A DNA stretch of 64,000 nucleotides, taken from NCBI RefSeq assembly GCF_003946175.1, contig NZ_RHOK01000003.1, forward strand, positions 62,001 to 126,000. The letters are read 5' to 3'. Under the pieces are notes generated by a model, which was not told the DNA's origin, did no database searches, and saw nothing but the letters and a program-made list of their open reading frames with translations. This document shows positions 43,902 to 52,338 of the stretch, piece after piece (position 1 is the first letter of the stretch; each line of letters begins with the position of its first letter). The translations under genes and the position numbers were made by a program. The stretch is from Lacticaseibacillus suibinensis (GTDB taxonomy: Bacteria; Bacillota; Bacilli; Lactobacillales; Lactobacillaceae).

Positions 43902-44675
43902 ATGCAAATTTTTGATTCTCATACGCATTTGAACGATACGCCATACGCTGGCCAAGAGGCACAGTATGTGCAGCAGGCGGCGGCACTGGGCGTGACCAAA
44001 ATGGCGATTGTTGGTTCCAATGCCGGCTTGAACGCCGGGGCGTTGCGGCTGGCGAAACAGTTCGATCAATTGTACGCCATTGTCGGTTGGCATCCAGATG
44101 ATAGCAAGGACTATGATCAAGCCGCGGAAGACCTGCTGGAAACGCAGTTGGCGCTGCCGAAAACCGTCGCGTTAGGCGAAATCGGGTTAGATTACCACTG
44201 GGATAACAGTCCCCGCGAAATTCAGCGCCGTGTGTTTCGCCGTCAGCTGGCCATTGCGCGGGAGCTGCACATCCCAGTCTCGATTCACTCCCGGGACGCG
44301 TTTGAGGATACTTATGCCATTTTGAAAGATGCGCAGCTCTCAGAATTTGGTGCCATCATGCACAGCTTCACCGGCGATGGCGAGTGGGCCAAGAAGTTCC
44401 TCGATTTGGGGATGTATATTTCTTATTCCGGCATTGTCAGTTTCAAAAATGCCCCTGAGGAACATGAGTCCGTGCAGGTGGTGCCGGCAGACCGGCTGCT
44501 GGTGGAAACCGATGCCCCTTATCTGACGCCAGCGCCTTACCGCGGCCGGCAAAATGAGCCGGGCTACACGCGCTATGTGGTTGAGGCGGTGGCCAAGTGG
44601 CGGCAGGAAGCGCCTGAGGCTGTCGCCCAAACGACCTGGGACAACGCGCATCGCATTTTCAACTTGAAAGGGTAG
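43902..44675 (+). CDS. tatD: TatD family metal-dependent deoxyribonuclease
   Basis: This 257-residue TIM-barrel metal hydrolase has the HxH motif in IFDSHTHLND (3-12), ALGEIGLDYHWD near 90, IPVSIHSRDAFEDTY near 125, GAIMHSFTGDGEWAKKFLDLGMYISYSG near 150, and LLVETDAPYLTPAPYRGRQNEP near 200. TatD enzymes degrade DNA 3' ends and act in repair. It sits upstream of rnmV with a 2-bp gap, as in many Firmicutes. RBS AGGAGAG lies 6 nt before ATG. Confidence 0.96.
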   Translation: MQIFDSHTHLNDTPYAGQEAQYVQQAAALGVTKMAIVGSNAGLNAGALRLAKQFDQLYAIVGWHPDDSKDYDQAAEDLLETQLALPKTVALGEIGLDYHWDNSPREIQRRVFRRQLAIARELHIPVSIHSRDAFEDTYAILKDAQLSEFGAIMHSFTGDGEWAKKFLDLGMYISYSGIVSFKNAPEEHESVQVVPADRLLVETDAPYLTPAPYRGRQNEPGYTRYVVEAVAKWRQEAPEAVAQTTWDNAHRIFNLKG

Positions 44676-44677
44676 TT

Positions 44678-45241
44678 ATGACGTTTAAACAAATTATTGT
44701 CGTGGAAGGTCGCGACGATACCAAGCGGCTCACCGAAACCTTTGGGCCGATTGACACGATTGAAACGCGCGGTAGCGCCATTGACGAGGCCACGCTGGCG
44801 CTGATCAAAAAAGCGCAGGCCAGTCGCGGCGTGATTGTGCTGACCGACCCGGATTTCCCTGGCGAAAAGATTCGCAAAACTATCAGCCGCGCCGTGCCAG
44901 GCGTCACCCACGCCTTTTTACCGGTCGCGGCGGCGGTACCAGATCACAAAGGCTCGCTCGGGGTGGAACACGCTAGCCCGGCAGCGCTGCGCGAGGCGTT
45001 AAGCCATTTGGTCGTGGAAGTGCCAGACGCGCCGGTGCAGATCCCCCGGGCAGTGCTGGAAGCGCAAGGCCTGATTGGCGGGCCGGCTGCGCGCCATCGC
45101 CGTGAGCGGCTGGGTGAGCTGCTGCATATCGGCTACACCAACGGCAAACAACTACAGAAACGCCTAGCACAATTCCGGATCAGTGACTCAGATTTTGCGA
45201 CGGCAGTCAAAACCATCAATGCGGAGGATGCTCATGCCTGA
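44678..45241 (+). CDS. rnmV: Ribonuclease M5
   Basis: This 187-residue enzyme matures 5S rRNA. The Toprim domain is visible at the start (IIVVEGRDDTKRLTETFG), in VIVLTDPDFPGEKIRKTI near 48-65 and in HKGSLGVEHASPAALREAL near 88-106. The length is normal. It overlaps rsmA by 8 nt, which is the conserved order in Firmicutes. Confidence 0.96.
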   Translation: MTFKQIIVVEGRDDTKRLTETFGPIDTIETRGSAIDEATLALIKKAQASRGVIVLTDPDFPGEKIRKTISRAVPGVTHAFLPVAAAVPDHKGSLGVEHASPAALREALSHLVVEVPDAPVQIPRAVLEAQGLIGGPAARHRRERLGELLHIGYTNGKQLQKRLAQFRISDSDFATAVKTINAEDAHA

Positions 45242-46118
45242 AGATCACCATATTGCCACCCCGGCACGCACCAAAGAAATCTTGCAGCGCCACGGCTTTC
45301 GGTTCAAGAAGCGCCTGGGCCAGAATTTTCTGACTAATCCCGCGGTGCTGAAGCGGATTGTGGAGGCCGGTAAGGTCACCGCCGCCGATGATGTGGTTGA
45401 AATCGGTCCAGGTATTGGCGCCTTGACCGAATACCTAGCGGAATCAGCCCATCAGGTGATGGCCTTGGAAATCGACCCGCAACTGATTCCGGTGCTCGCC
45501 GAAACCATGGCCCCGTATCCGAATGTCACTGTGGAGGAGGCCGATGTCTTAAAGGTCGACTTGCCCACGCTGCTGAAGGCGCATTTTGACGGTCAGCACG
45601 CGGTGAAGGTGGTCGCCAATCTCCCGTATTACATCACCACTCCGATTCTGATGCATCTGATTGAAGCACCGATTGATTTTGCTAGCATCACCGTCATGAT
45701 GCAAAAAGAAGTCGCCGACCGTCTCACTGCCGGTCCCGGGAGCAAGGACTATGGCAGCTTGAGCATTGGTGTGCAGCAACGGATGGCGGTGGCGGTAGCC
45801 TTTACCGTTAGCCGCACCGCTTTTGTCCCGGCGCCAAATGTGGATTCGGCCATTGTGACGCTGACTAAACGGCCGCAGCCGCTGGCCAGCGTGCATGATC
45901 AGGCGGCCTTTGATCGCTTGGTGCGCGGTAGCTTTGCCGCCCGGCGCAAAACCTTGTGGAACAATTTGCAGGGCCTTTATGGGAAAGATGCCGCGACGAA
46001 AGCGCAATTAACCGCGGCGCTCACGGCAGTTGAGATTGCGCCCAGCGCGCGTGCCGAAACTTTATCCATCACCGCTTTTGCTCAACTCGCCGATGCGCTC
46101 AAAGCCGCGGGGCTGTAA
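45234..46118 (+). CDS. rsmA: 16S rRNA dimethyladenosine transferase
   Basis: This 294-residue methyltransferase (KsgA) dimethylates two adjacent adenines in the 3' end of 16S rRNA. The N-terminus KKRLGQNFLTNPAVLKRIVEAG, the AdoMet motif VVEIGPGIGALTEYLAESA near 45, the catalytic NLPYYITTPILMHL near 125, and FVPAPNVDSAIVTL near 195 are intact. The start is ATG 45234, with GGAGG 6 nt upstream; the frame is open further upstream but without signals. Loss of this enzyme is known to confer kasugamycin resistance in bacteria. Confidence 0.96.
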   Translation: MPEDHHIATPARTKEILQRHGFRFKKRLGQNFLTNPAVLKRIVEAGKVTAADDVVEIGPGIGALTEYLAESAHQVMALEIDPQLIPVLAETMAPYPNVTVEEADVLKVDLPTLLKAHFDGQHAVKVVANLPYYITTPILMHLIEAPIDFASITVMMQKEVADRLTAGPGSKDYGSLSIGVQQRMAVAVAFTVSRTAFVPAPNVDSAIVTLTKRPQPLASVHDQAAFDRLVRGSFAARRKTLWNNLQGLYGKDAATKAQLTAALTAVEIAPSARAETLSITAFAQLADALKAAGL

Positions 46119-46174
46119 TGTTACGGCGAAAATAAAAAAATGGTGAGAATTGTACAAAAGTCAAAAGATGATGC

Positions 46175-46231
46175 TTGTTTATGCGCTTTTGTAATGGTAT
46201 AATTGCAAATTTCTTGCTTTCGTGCTATGAT
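46175..46231 (+). promoter_or_regulatory. Tandem promoters of veg
   Basis: The first is TTGTTT (46175-46180), 17 bp, then TATAAT (46198-46203) with an upstream TG. The second is TTGCAA (46203-46208), 17 bp, then TATGAT (46226-46231). Two strong promoters fit the high expression known for veg. Confidence 0.8.
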
Positions 46232-46252
46232 TGCAGACAAGGGGTGAAGTGC

Positions 46253-46504
46253 ATGCCAATTACTTTAGCAAGCATCAAGCAGCAACTCGACCGCAAGATC
46301 GGGGAAAATTTAACCGTTGTCGCACAAGCAGGCCGTAAAAAGGTCACTCGGCGCAAAGGGACACTCAAAGAAACCTACCCAGCCGTTTTCGTGGTTGCCT
46401 TAGACCAAGACGAAAACGCCTTTGAGCGTGTATCCTATAGTTACGCTGACCTCCTCACCAAATCGATTCAAATTACATTTGATGACGAAGAGCAAGCATC
46501 ATAA
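46253..46504 (+). CDS. veg: Veg family protein
   Basis: This 83-residue basic protein is conserved between rsmA and ispE/purR in Firmicutes. It starts MPITLASIKQQLDRKIG and contains VVAQAGRKKVTRRKGTLKETYPAVFVV and FERVSYSYADLLTKSIQITF. In Bacillus Veg affects biofilm gene control; its molecular role is unclear. The start is ATG 46253, preceded by GGGGTGAAG; a longer open frame upstream lies over the promoters. A terminator follows. Confidence 0.95.
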   Translation: MPITLASIKQQLDRKIGENLTVVAQAGRKKVTRRKGTLKETYPAVFVVALDQDENAFERVSYSYADLLTKSIQITFDDEEQAS

Positions 46505-46512
46505 CAAAACAA

Positions 46513-46540
46513 ACCAGCCACTCATTTGAGGGGCTTTTTT
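46513..46540 (+). terminator. veg terminator
   Basis: AGCCACTCA (46516-46524) and TGAGGGGCT (46527-46535) pair, then TTTTTT. Confidence 0.88.
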
Positions 46541-46559
46541 GTTTGGAAAAGAGGAGCCT

Positions 46560-47051
46560 ATGTTACGTTTCCATCCGGTCAAATCTGCGGCAGACGAAGC
46601 GGCGGTGCTGGCGATTTATCAAAGCAATCCTGACTATTTCACGTTGACCGAGCAGTCTCAGCCAACGTTGGCCATGGTGCAAGAAGACGCCGCAGCGCGG
46701 CCAGCTGAGGTGAGCAAGTGGGATAAACATTATGGCCTGCTCAAAATCGATGATCGACCAGTTGGCGTTTTGGACCGACTCAATGGCTATCCCGAAGCCG
46801 ATATTGTCTATATCGGCCTGCTAATGTTGGCCAAAAGCGAGCAAGGCCAAGGCTTGGGCCAGCGCGTCATGCGAGGCTTAAGCAAGCAGTTTAAGCAACA
46901 AGGCTTTAAGCGCGTGCGGGTGGCCGTGGTCAGTGCCAACACCGGCGCCTTGACGTTTTGGGAACAGCTGGGCTTTAAGCCGCTGGGCGAAAGTCAGGCC
47001 CAAGTGGGGGCGGCGCCACAGGCAGTGGTGATTTTGGAGCAGGCATTATAG
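46560..47051 (+). CDS. GNAT family acetyltransferase
   Basis: This 163-residue N-acetyltransferase has the acetyl-CoA loop EQGQGLGQRVMRGLSKQFKQQGF near 98-120, and VAVVSANTGALTFWEQLGFKPLG near 123-146. The substrate is unknown. The start is ATG 46560 with GAGGAG 4 nt upstream. It is inserted between veg and ispE, which are often adjacent elsewhere. Confidence 0.9.
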   Translation: MLRFHPVKSAADEAAVLAIYQSNPDYFTLTEQSQPTLAMVQEDAAARPAEVSKWDKHYGLLKIDDRPVGVLDRLNGYPEADIVYIGLLMLAKSEQGQGLGQRVMRGLSKQFKQQGFKRVRVAVVSANTGALTFWEQLGFKPLGESQAQVGAAPQAVVILEQAL

Positions 47052-47119
47052 CGTCAGCCGTGTTCAAATGCGCTTGAAACCGGTATAATCAGCTTAACAA
47101 CTACAAACGGTGATAGCCT

Positions 47120-47968
47120 ATGGAAATCGTCCAGAAGGCCCCAGCCAAGATCAATCTCAGTCTAGATGCGCTTTACCAACACCGTGATGGGGCCCACGAG
47201 TGGGAAATGGTGATGACCTCGGTCGATCTGGCAGACTATGTGCATATTAGCCCAAGCAGCCGCCTGTCGGTATCCACTGATAGTGGCTTTTTACCTGAAG
47301 ACCCGCGCAATCTGGCGTATCAAGCCGCCTTAGTGTTGCAGAGGGCCGCTGGCGTGCACCAAGGCGCCAAAATTCGCTTGGAAAAACATATCCCGGTGGC
47401 GGCCGGCTTAGGCGGCGGCTCCTCGGATGCCGCTGCGGTGCTACGCGGGCTCAATCAGCTTTGGGGTCTGAATTGGCCACTTGAGCGCTTGGCCAAAATT
47501 GGCTTGGCAGTGGACTCCGATGTGCCTTATTGCGTGTATTCCCGCACGGCCTTGGTCACCGGCAAAGGTGAGATTGTCACGCCGCTGGACCGACGCCCAG
47601 ATTGCTGGGTGGTGCTGGCTAAGCCGCGGGTGTCGGTGTCGACGCAAAGCATTTTACGGGCCATCGACTATGAGCAAACCGTGCCGCATCCAGACACCCC
47701 AAAAGTGGTGGCTGGCATCAAGCAAGGCGATCTACCGCTGATGATCAGTGGCATGGCCAACAGCCTGCAGCCGGTGACGGCCGCTAAGCATCCGGAAATC
47801 TTAGCCTTGCAGCAGCGCTTGGTGCGCTTTGGCGCGGATCACGCCCAAATGTCCGGCAGCGGCCCGACCGTGTTCGGCGTGTGCCGCAAACGCAGCCGCG
47901 CCCATCGGGTGTACAACAGCATGAAAGGCTTTTGCCGCGAGGTTTATCTCGTGCGGCCACTTCAATAA
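47120..47968 (+). CDS. ispE: 4-diphosphocytidyl-2-C-methyl-D-erythritol kinase homologue
   Basis: This 282-residue GHMP kinase starts VQKAPAKINLSLDALYQHRDGAHEWEMVMTSVDL. It has the ATP loop IPVAAGLGGGSSDAAAVLRGLN near 93-114, and GADHAQMSGSGPTVFGVC near 236. In the methylerythritol-phosphate pathway it makes the 2-phospho intermediate of isoprenoid synthesis. Lactobacilli use the mevalonate route, and no other MEP gene is in this window. The gene may be a relic kept for position or another kinase activity. A -10 TATAAT is at 47084-47089, and a terminator follows. Confidence 0.93.
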   Translation: MEIVQKAPAKINLSLDALYQHRDGAHEWEMVMTSVDLADYVHISPSSRLSVSTDSGFLPEDPRNLAYQAALVLQRAAGVHQGAKIRLEKHIPVAAGLGGGSSDAAAVLRGLNQLWGLNWPLERLAKIGLAVDSDVPYCVYSRTALVTGKGEIVTPLDRRPDCWVVLAKPRVSVSTQSILRAIDYEQTVPHPDTPKVVAGIKQGDLPLMISGMANSLQPVTAAKHPEILALQQRLVRFGADHAQMSGSGPTVFGVCRKRSRAHRVYNSMKGFCREVYLVRPLQ

Positions 47969-47975
47969 CGGATTC

Positions 47976-48001
47976 AGCTGACGCCAAGGTCAGCTTTTTT
48001 T
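47976..48001 (+). terminator. ispE terminator
   Basis: AGCTGAC (47976-47982) and GTCAGCT (47989-47995) pair, then TTTTTTT. Confidence 0.9.
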
Positions 48002-48143
48002 GTTGGTCAGCCTTATTCGTAATGACTCCTAAAACGCCGGTGCGACGGGGTTTGCGTTGACTTTGCTGGGGCGATGCGCCACAATGAAGGCGTCCGCGCA
48101 GTGTGATTTTTTGGCTGATTGCGGCTAGACAGGAGGGATTAGG

Positions 48144-49022
48144 ATGCAACAACCGAAACCGAATCAAGCGTTTCGCTGGGGAATACTCCTCAATTCAATT
48201 TATATTATCGCGGAGGCCACTTTTGGCCTGCTGATTGGCTCCATTGCCTTGCTGGCTGATGCGGCGCACAACTTAAGCGACGTGCTGGGGCTGGGCATTG
48301 CCTGGTTTGCCGATTGGCTCTCCTGCAAGCGGCCGACAGCAAATCGTACTTATGGCTACAAAGGCTCATCGATTTTGGCGGCGCTGATCAATGCGGTGTT
48401 TCTGCTGGTGGCCATGGGGGCCATCATTGTGGAAGCGGCGGGCCGGTTTGCGCATCCGGAACCGATTCAAGGTGGCACTGTGATGCTGGTAGCGGGCATT
48501 GGGATTGTGATCAATGGCGCCACGGCGCTGTTGTTTCATCAAGGCCAGGCCCATGACCTCAATATTCGCGGGGCTTTCATGCACATGGCCGCTGACGCCG
48601 GGGTGTCGCTGGGCGTCGTCCTCGCCGGCGGGCTGTATTTGCTAACTGGCTGGGAGTGGCTTGACCCCTTCGTGTCCATTCTGGTGGCGATTGTGGTACT
48701 GATTGGCACCTGGGGCCTGCTCAAAGACGCGGTGAACCTCGCCATGGCGGCGGTACCGAAAGCGATTGACACCACCAAGGTGCAAGCGATGATCAACGCT
48801 TACCCGACAGTGGCCAGCTGTCACGACCTGCATATTTGGGCGTTGAGCACCACCGATGTTGCCTTGACGGTGCACATCACCCGCAAAACGGATGCCAATA
48901 ATGACCAGTTTCTGACGGATCTAAGTCACAAATTGCGGCACACCTTTGACATCGCGCATGTCACCATCCAAGTCGAGTACGGCGATTATCAGCCGCTGCA
49001 AGATGGCGACAATGCATATTAA
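48144..49022 (+). CDS. Cation diffusion facilitator (CzcD/ZitB type)
   Basis: This 292-residue membrane exporter of divalent metals (zinc, cobalt, cadmium class) has six hydrophobic helices. The metal-site helix II pattern is LLADAAHNLSDVLGLGIAWFADWLS near 33-57, and helix V is FMHMAADAGVSLGVVLAGG near 147, which gives the HxxxD pairs. The cytoplasmic domain contains VASCHDLHIWALSTTDVALTVHI near 220-245. A His-rich loop is absent. RBS AGGAGGG lies 6 nt before ATG. A repeat element starts directly after the stop. Confidence 0.94.
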   Translation: MQQPKPNQAFRWGILLNSIYIIAEATFGLLIGSIALLADAAHNLSDVLGLGIAWFADWLSCKRPTANRTYGYKGSSILAALINAVFLLVAMGAIIVEAAGRFAHPEPIQGGTVMLVAGIGIVINGATALLFHQGQAHDLNIRGAFMHMAADAGVSLGVVLAGGLYLLTGWEWLDPFVSILVAIVVLIGTWGLLKDAVNLAMAAVPKAIDTTKVQAMINAYPTVASCHDLHIWALSTTDVALTVHITRKTDANNDQFLTDLSHKLRHTFDIAHVTIQVEYGDYQPLQDGDNAY

Positions 49023-49207
49023 GGGCTGTGACAAAAGGCGGTTTTGGAGCCGACAGGTAGCCTTTCTAACGCATGTCAGCCTGTACGCGCTTTGCGCTAC
49101 GGGCTGTTCAAGCCAGCCACCAAGTCCGAATTTTGGACTCGGTGGCTGGCGTAGCTACATGCTCGGCTCCGGCCTTTTGGCGCGTAACTCTGCTGAAATA
49201 GTCGAAA
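49023..49207. repeat. Structured intergenic repeat, family 2, copy 2
   Basis: This element begins GGCTGTGACAAAAGGCGGTTTT and ends near GAAATAGTCGA. The outer stem is GGAGCCGACAGGTAGC with GCTACATGCTCGGCTCC. The internal hairpins are AGCCTGTACGCGC/GCGCTACGGGCT and GCCAGCCACCAAGTCC/GGACTCGGTGGCTGGC. It shares its ends with 56726-56859 and parts of its stems with 33481-33611. No coding frame is supported. Confidence 0.75.
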
Positions 49208-49232
49208 TGAATCTAGCGGCAGTTTGGCGCAT

Positions 49233-49284
49233 AAAAAACAGCCGGTCTTCACCCGCGTCACGCGAGTGGAGGCCGGCTGCTTTT
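49233..49284. terminator. Terminator after fetB
   Basis: AGCCGG... and ...CCGGCT form a long stem (49240-49278) with a CGCG-tca-CGCG tip. T-runs lie on both outer sides; the minus-strand run (TTTTTT) is stronger, so it mainly ends the fetAB transcript. Confidence 0.87.
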
Positions 49285-49287
49285 GGC

Positions 49288-50046
49288 TTAGCGCAGCTGT
49301 AGATCCTCATTGTAGAACTGCGGGTAAGCGCGATAGCAGGCAATGACACTGCTGATGGAAGTGGCCGCCAGCAGCATGAACGTGACCATAATCTGATACA
49401 TAATCGCCTTGGTGGGGTCAATGCCGGCAAAAATCAAGCCGGACATCATCCCCGGCAGGCTCACCAAGCCAACGGTTTTGGCCGAGTCAATCGTCGGCGC
49501 CATGCCGGTTTTGATGGCGACCCGCACAATGGGCATCGTCGCTTGCTTCAGGTCGGCACCTAACGCCAGCCGCTCCAGCAATCCTTGGCGCTGATCATGA
49601 AAGCTGGCATTCAAGCTCCGGTAGCACAACCCAATGGCGACCATGGCGTTGGAGGCAATCATGCCAGAAATCGGCACGATTTGACTGGGGGTGAACTTGA
49701 CCGCATGCGCCACCACCAGCAGGACAATGGTGGTCAAGGTCGCTACTGAAATTGCCAGCAAGCTAATGACGAAGGCGTGCGGAATGCCGGCGGCGCGCTT
49801 GCGGGCGTTTAACGCGGCGTTAAAGATGATGATGGCCACCATCAGCAGCGTCAACCAAACGCGGTCGACGCGGATGATGTAGGTCAAAACGTAACCGACC
49901 ACGGTAAGCTGAATCACGGCCCGCACCACGCCGATCAGCATGTCTTTTTCAAGGCCAATGTGTTCCTTGAAGTTCACCGCCAGGGCGATCAGCACCAAAA
50001 TTACCGCGAAGGCCAGCGCGGTGGGACTTACAATTAAATTGTTCAT
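49288..50046 (-). CDS. fetB: ABC transporter permease, FetB type
   Basis: This 252-residue membrane protein of the UPF0014/FetB family has about seven hydrophobic segments. The sequence LIGVVRAVIQLTVVGYVLTYII near 38-59, a cytoplasmic loop ALNARKRAAG, and ISGMIASNAMVAIGLCYRSLN near 130-150 are typical, as are GLVSLPGMMSGLIFAG near 195. FetAB exports iron in Escherichia coli and protects against peroxide. Metal specificity here is inferred. It overlaps fetA by 4 bp. Confidence 0.92.
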   Translation of the reverse strand: MNNLIVSPTALAFAVILVLIALAVNFKEHIGLEKDMLIGVVRAVIQLTVVGYVLTYIIRVDRVWLTLLMVAIIIFNAALNARKRAAGIPHAFVISLLAISVATLTTIVLLVVAHAVKFTPSQIVPISGMIASNAMVAIGLCYRSLNASFHDQRQGLLERLALGADLKQATMPIVRVAIKTGMAPTIDSAKTVGLVSLPGMMSGLIFAGIDPTKAIMYQIMVTFMLLAATSISSVIACYRAYPQFYNEDLQLR

Positions 50047-50693
50047 TGGGCGGCCTCCAATCTGCCGGCGGTAATGGTGAGCAAACGATGGGCAACGTTG
50101 ATTTCCGTTTCGTCATGCGTCACGGCCAGCACCGTCAGGCCTTTTTGGTTCAGGCCTTCGATCAGCTCATGGACGATGGTTTTGGTGGCTGCGTCCAAGC
50201 CAGTGGTCACCTCATCGAGCAAAATGACATCCGGTTCAAACAGCAAGTTGCGGATTAGGGCCACGCGCTGTTTTTCCCCACCTGATAGCTCCGTGATCGG
50301 TTTGGTCAGCATGCTGGTGGGCAAATCGACTTGTGCGAGTGCGGCTTGGGCCTTGGCCGCATCAAACGGCTGGTTGCGCAGCTCAAATGGAAAGGCCAAG
50401 TTATCCTGCACCGTGTCGCCAAAGAGGCTGGGCTGCTGGAAACAATACGACACCGCTTGCCGGTACGTTGTTTTAGGGTACGCACTTTGCGGCTGGTCGC
50501 GGTAGGTGATCTGACCGCTGGTGGGCGTCAAGAGCGTTGCTAGCAGGCGGAGCAGCGTACTTTTCCCGGAGCCTGAAGGGCCCGAAATGGTGACATATTC
50601 GCCGGCATCAACGGTGAAGCTAATGTCGGTCAGAATCTCACGGTCAGGGGTACGATACCCCACGTGATCCAGTGAAAATAACATCGAGGTCAT
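50043..50693 (-). CDS. fetA: ABC transporter ATP-binding protein, FetA type
   Basis: This 216-residue ATPase pairs with FetB. Walker A is ISGPSGSGKSTLLRLLATLL near 36-54, the Q-loop is YCFQQPSLFGDTV near 83, the signature is ELSGGEKQRVALIRNLL near 136-152, Walker B is DVILLDEVTTGLDAA near 157-171, and the H-loop is VLAVTHDETE near 192. It is first in the operon, from a good promoter 13 bp upstream of its 5' leader. Confidence 0.92.
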   Translation of the reverse strand: MTSMLFSLDHVGYRTPDREILTDISFTVDAGEYVTISGPSGSGKSTLLRLLATLLTPTSGQITYRDQPQSAYPKTTYRQAVSYCFQQPSLFGDTVQDNLAFPFELRNQPFDAAKAQAALAQVDLPTSMLTKPITELSGGEKQRVALIRNLLFEPDVILLDEVTTGLDAATKTIVHELIEGLNQKGLTVLAVTHDETEINVAHRLLTITAGRLEAAQ

Positions 50694-50705
50694 CCTTTCA
50701 ACTTG

Positions 50706-50733
50706 TTTATAATCATTCTAATATAAAAGCCAA
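50706..50733 (-). promoter_or_regulatory. fetAB promoter
   Basis: On the minus strand, -35 TTGGCT (50728-50733) and -10 TATAAA (50706-50711) have 16 bp spacing. The spacer is very AT-rich. Confidence 0.75.
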
Positions 50734-50753
50734 GCGAATGCACCTGTTCCAAC

Positions 50754-51281
50754 CTAAAACTCGAGGTAATAGTTGATATCCGTTTCCCCACGGGCACTGG
50801 TAAAGTGATAATCTGCGGTATTCAGGCCACCGATATGGAAGCCGTACTTCAGATAGAAGCGATTAGCGGCCAGATTGGACCCTTGAGCAATCGTGCACAG
50901 GCCTTGGTTGCCATGCGCTTTGGCGAGTGGAATCGCCGCGTCAAGCAGCTGGTGGCCGATTCCTTGGCCGCGGCAGGCCTGATTGACCTTTAAATCAGCC
51001 AAATAAAGGTAATGATTCCACCGAAACTCGTATTCAAAAGTCGCCAGGCCGATGCACGTCGCCTCGTCAAAGGCGCCTAAGGCAAACCCAGCGGCATCGA
51101 TGTCTGCTAGTTGGTAATGTTCATCGGGGAAGGTCTGGGTGAAAGGCGTCGGCAAAAGCCGTTCGTGATGATGCCAGCCTTGGTCATCGCGAGTCACCAT
51201 GAATTCCCCAAACCGACTGAAAGGTTCATTTGGTAGCTGGAGGGCAGCTTGGTTCGCTGCGGTGATGCGTTCAATTTTCAT
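50754..51281 (-). CDS. GNAT family acetyltransferase, streptothricin-acetyltransferase-like
   Basis: This 175-residue N-acetyltransferase starts MKIERITAANQAALQLPNEPF. A central strand set is IGLATFEYEFRWNHYLYLADLKVNQACRGQGIGHQLLDAAI, with the RGQGIG acetyl-CoA loop near 125. It then reads GLCTIAQGSNLAANRFYLKYGFHIGGL. The SATx-like pattern (NHYLYLADLKV) resembles streptothricin acetyltransferases, but the true substrate is unknown. The start is ATG 51281 with AAGGAGT 7-8 nt upstream; the longer frame overlaps purR. Confidence 0.87.
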   Translation of the reverse strand: MKIERITAANQAALQLPNEPFSRFGEFMVTRDDQGWHHHERLLPTPFTQTFPDEHYQLADIDAAGFALGAFDEATCIGLATFEYEFRWNHYLYLADLKVNQACRGQGIGHQLLDAAIPLAKAHGNQGLCTIAQGSNLAANRFYLKYGFHIGGLNTADYHFTSARGETDINYYLEF

Positions 51282-51361
51282 TAGTGACACTCCTTCATGA
51301 GGTAACATCTCGCCTGAGTATACGCCAGCCCGCCAGTAGGGACAACGCACTTCGGCCAAGG

Positions 51362-51425
51362 AATGCGAACAATAATGGAAATTATCGGAAATTGACTGGG
51401 ATTTTGTTTGCCAATCCCGTATAAT
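51362..51425 (+). promoter_or_regulatory. purR promoter region with PurBox-like sites
   Basis: TATAAT (51420-51425) is the likely -10. AATGCGAACAATAAT (51362-51376) and an inverted ATTATCGGAA downstream of it resemble the CCGAAC core of PurBoxes. Autoregulation by PurR is a reasonable but unproven reading. Confidence 0.5.
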
Positions 51426-51489
51426 TGTGAGGATTAATGTCAAACGAGGCAGGATAATCCAAATATTCGGAGTTAAGGAGTAATACAAT

Positions 51490-52338
51490 ATGAAAGTTCG
51501 GCGTAGCGACCGGCTCATCGACATGACCCGGTACTTATTAGAACGGCCCCACACCTTGGTGCCATTGACTTATTTCTCGAAGCGGTATGATTCGGCCAAG
51601 TCTTCGATTTCCGAAGACCTTGCCATCATACGTCGGGTGTTCGCCCAGCGGCAAACCGGCATTCTGGAAACCGTCCCTGGTGCCGCCGGTGGGGTGCGCT
51701 TTGTGCCAGTGATGGGGCTGGCAGAAGCAGAACAATTCGTCACCGAAATGGCGCACCGCTTGTCGGAAACCGACCGCCTGCTGCCAGGCGGGTACGTCTA
51801 CTTATCTGATTTGTTGGGTAGCCCTGATGTGCTCCGCCAAATCGGCCGTGCGATTGCCACCCAATACTTAGATGCCAAAGTGGATGCTGTGATGACCGTG
51901 GCCACCAAGGGTATTCCGATTGCCCAAAGTGTCAGCCAATACCTCGATGTCCCCTTTGTCATCGTCCGCCGCGACTCCAAAATCACGGAAGGCTCGACCG
52001 TGTCGGTGAACTATGTGTCCGCTTCTTCGGCGCGCATCGAAAAGATGGAGCTGAGCAAGCGCAGTTTGCCAGCGGGCAGTCGGGTGCTGATTGTGGATGA
52101 CTTCATGAAAGGCGGCGGTACCGTCAACGGGATGCGCAGCTTAATCACCGAATTCGATGCTGAATTGGTGGGCATCTCGGTGTTTGCAGAAGGCAATTTC
52201 TCCGGCGACCGGATGGTGTCGGAATACACCAGTCTGATTCGCGTGGATGAAGTCGATACGAAAGCCAACACGCTGCATGCTGTACCAGGGAACTATTTGG
52301 ATCAGAACATGAGCCGGCTGAAAGGGTTGGCGGAATGA
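51490..52338 (+). CDS. purR: Pur operon regulator
   Basis: This 282-residue PurR of the Gram-positive type controls purine genes. An N-terminal winged helix (VRRSDRLIDMTRYLLERPHTLVPLTYFSKRYDSAKSSISEDLAIIRRVF, 3-50) precedes a phosphoribosyltransferase-like domain. That domain carries the PRPP motif RVLIVDDFMKGGGTVNGM near 197-214, which senses PRPP or guanine nucleotides. RBS AAGGAG lies 9-10 nt before ATG. The stop overlaps the VanZ-RDD gene by 4 bp. glmU and prs lie downstream, the usual Firmicutes order. Confidence 0.96.
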   Translation: MKVRRSDRLIDMTRYLLERPHTLVPLTYFSKRYDSAKSSISEDLAIIRRVFAQRQTGILETVPGAAGGVRFVPVMGLAEAEQFVTEMAHRLSETDRLLPGGYVYLSDLLGSPDVLRQIGRAIATQYLDAKVDAVMTVATKGIPIAQSVSQYLDVPFVIVRRDSKITEGSTVSVNYVSASSARIEKMELSKRSLPAGSRVLIVDDFMKGGGTVNGMRSLITEFDAELVGISVFAEGNFSGDRMVSEYTSLIRVDEVDTKANTLHAVPGNYLDQNMSRLKGLAE

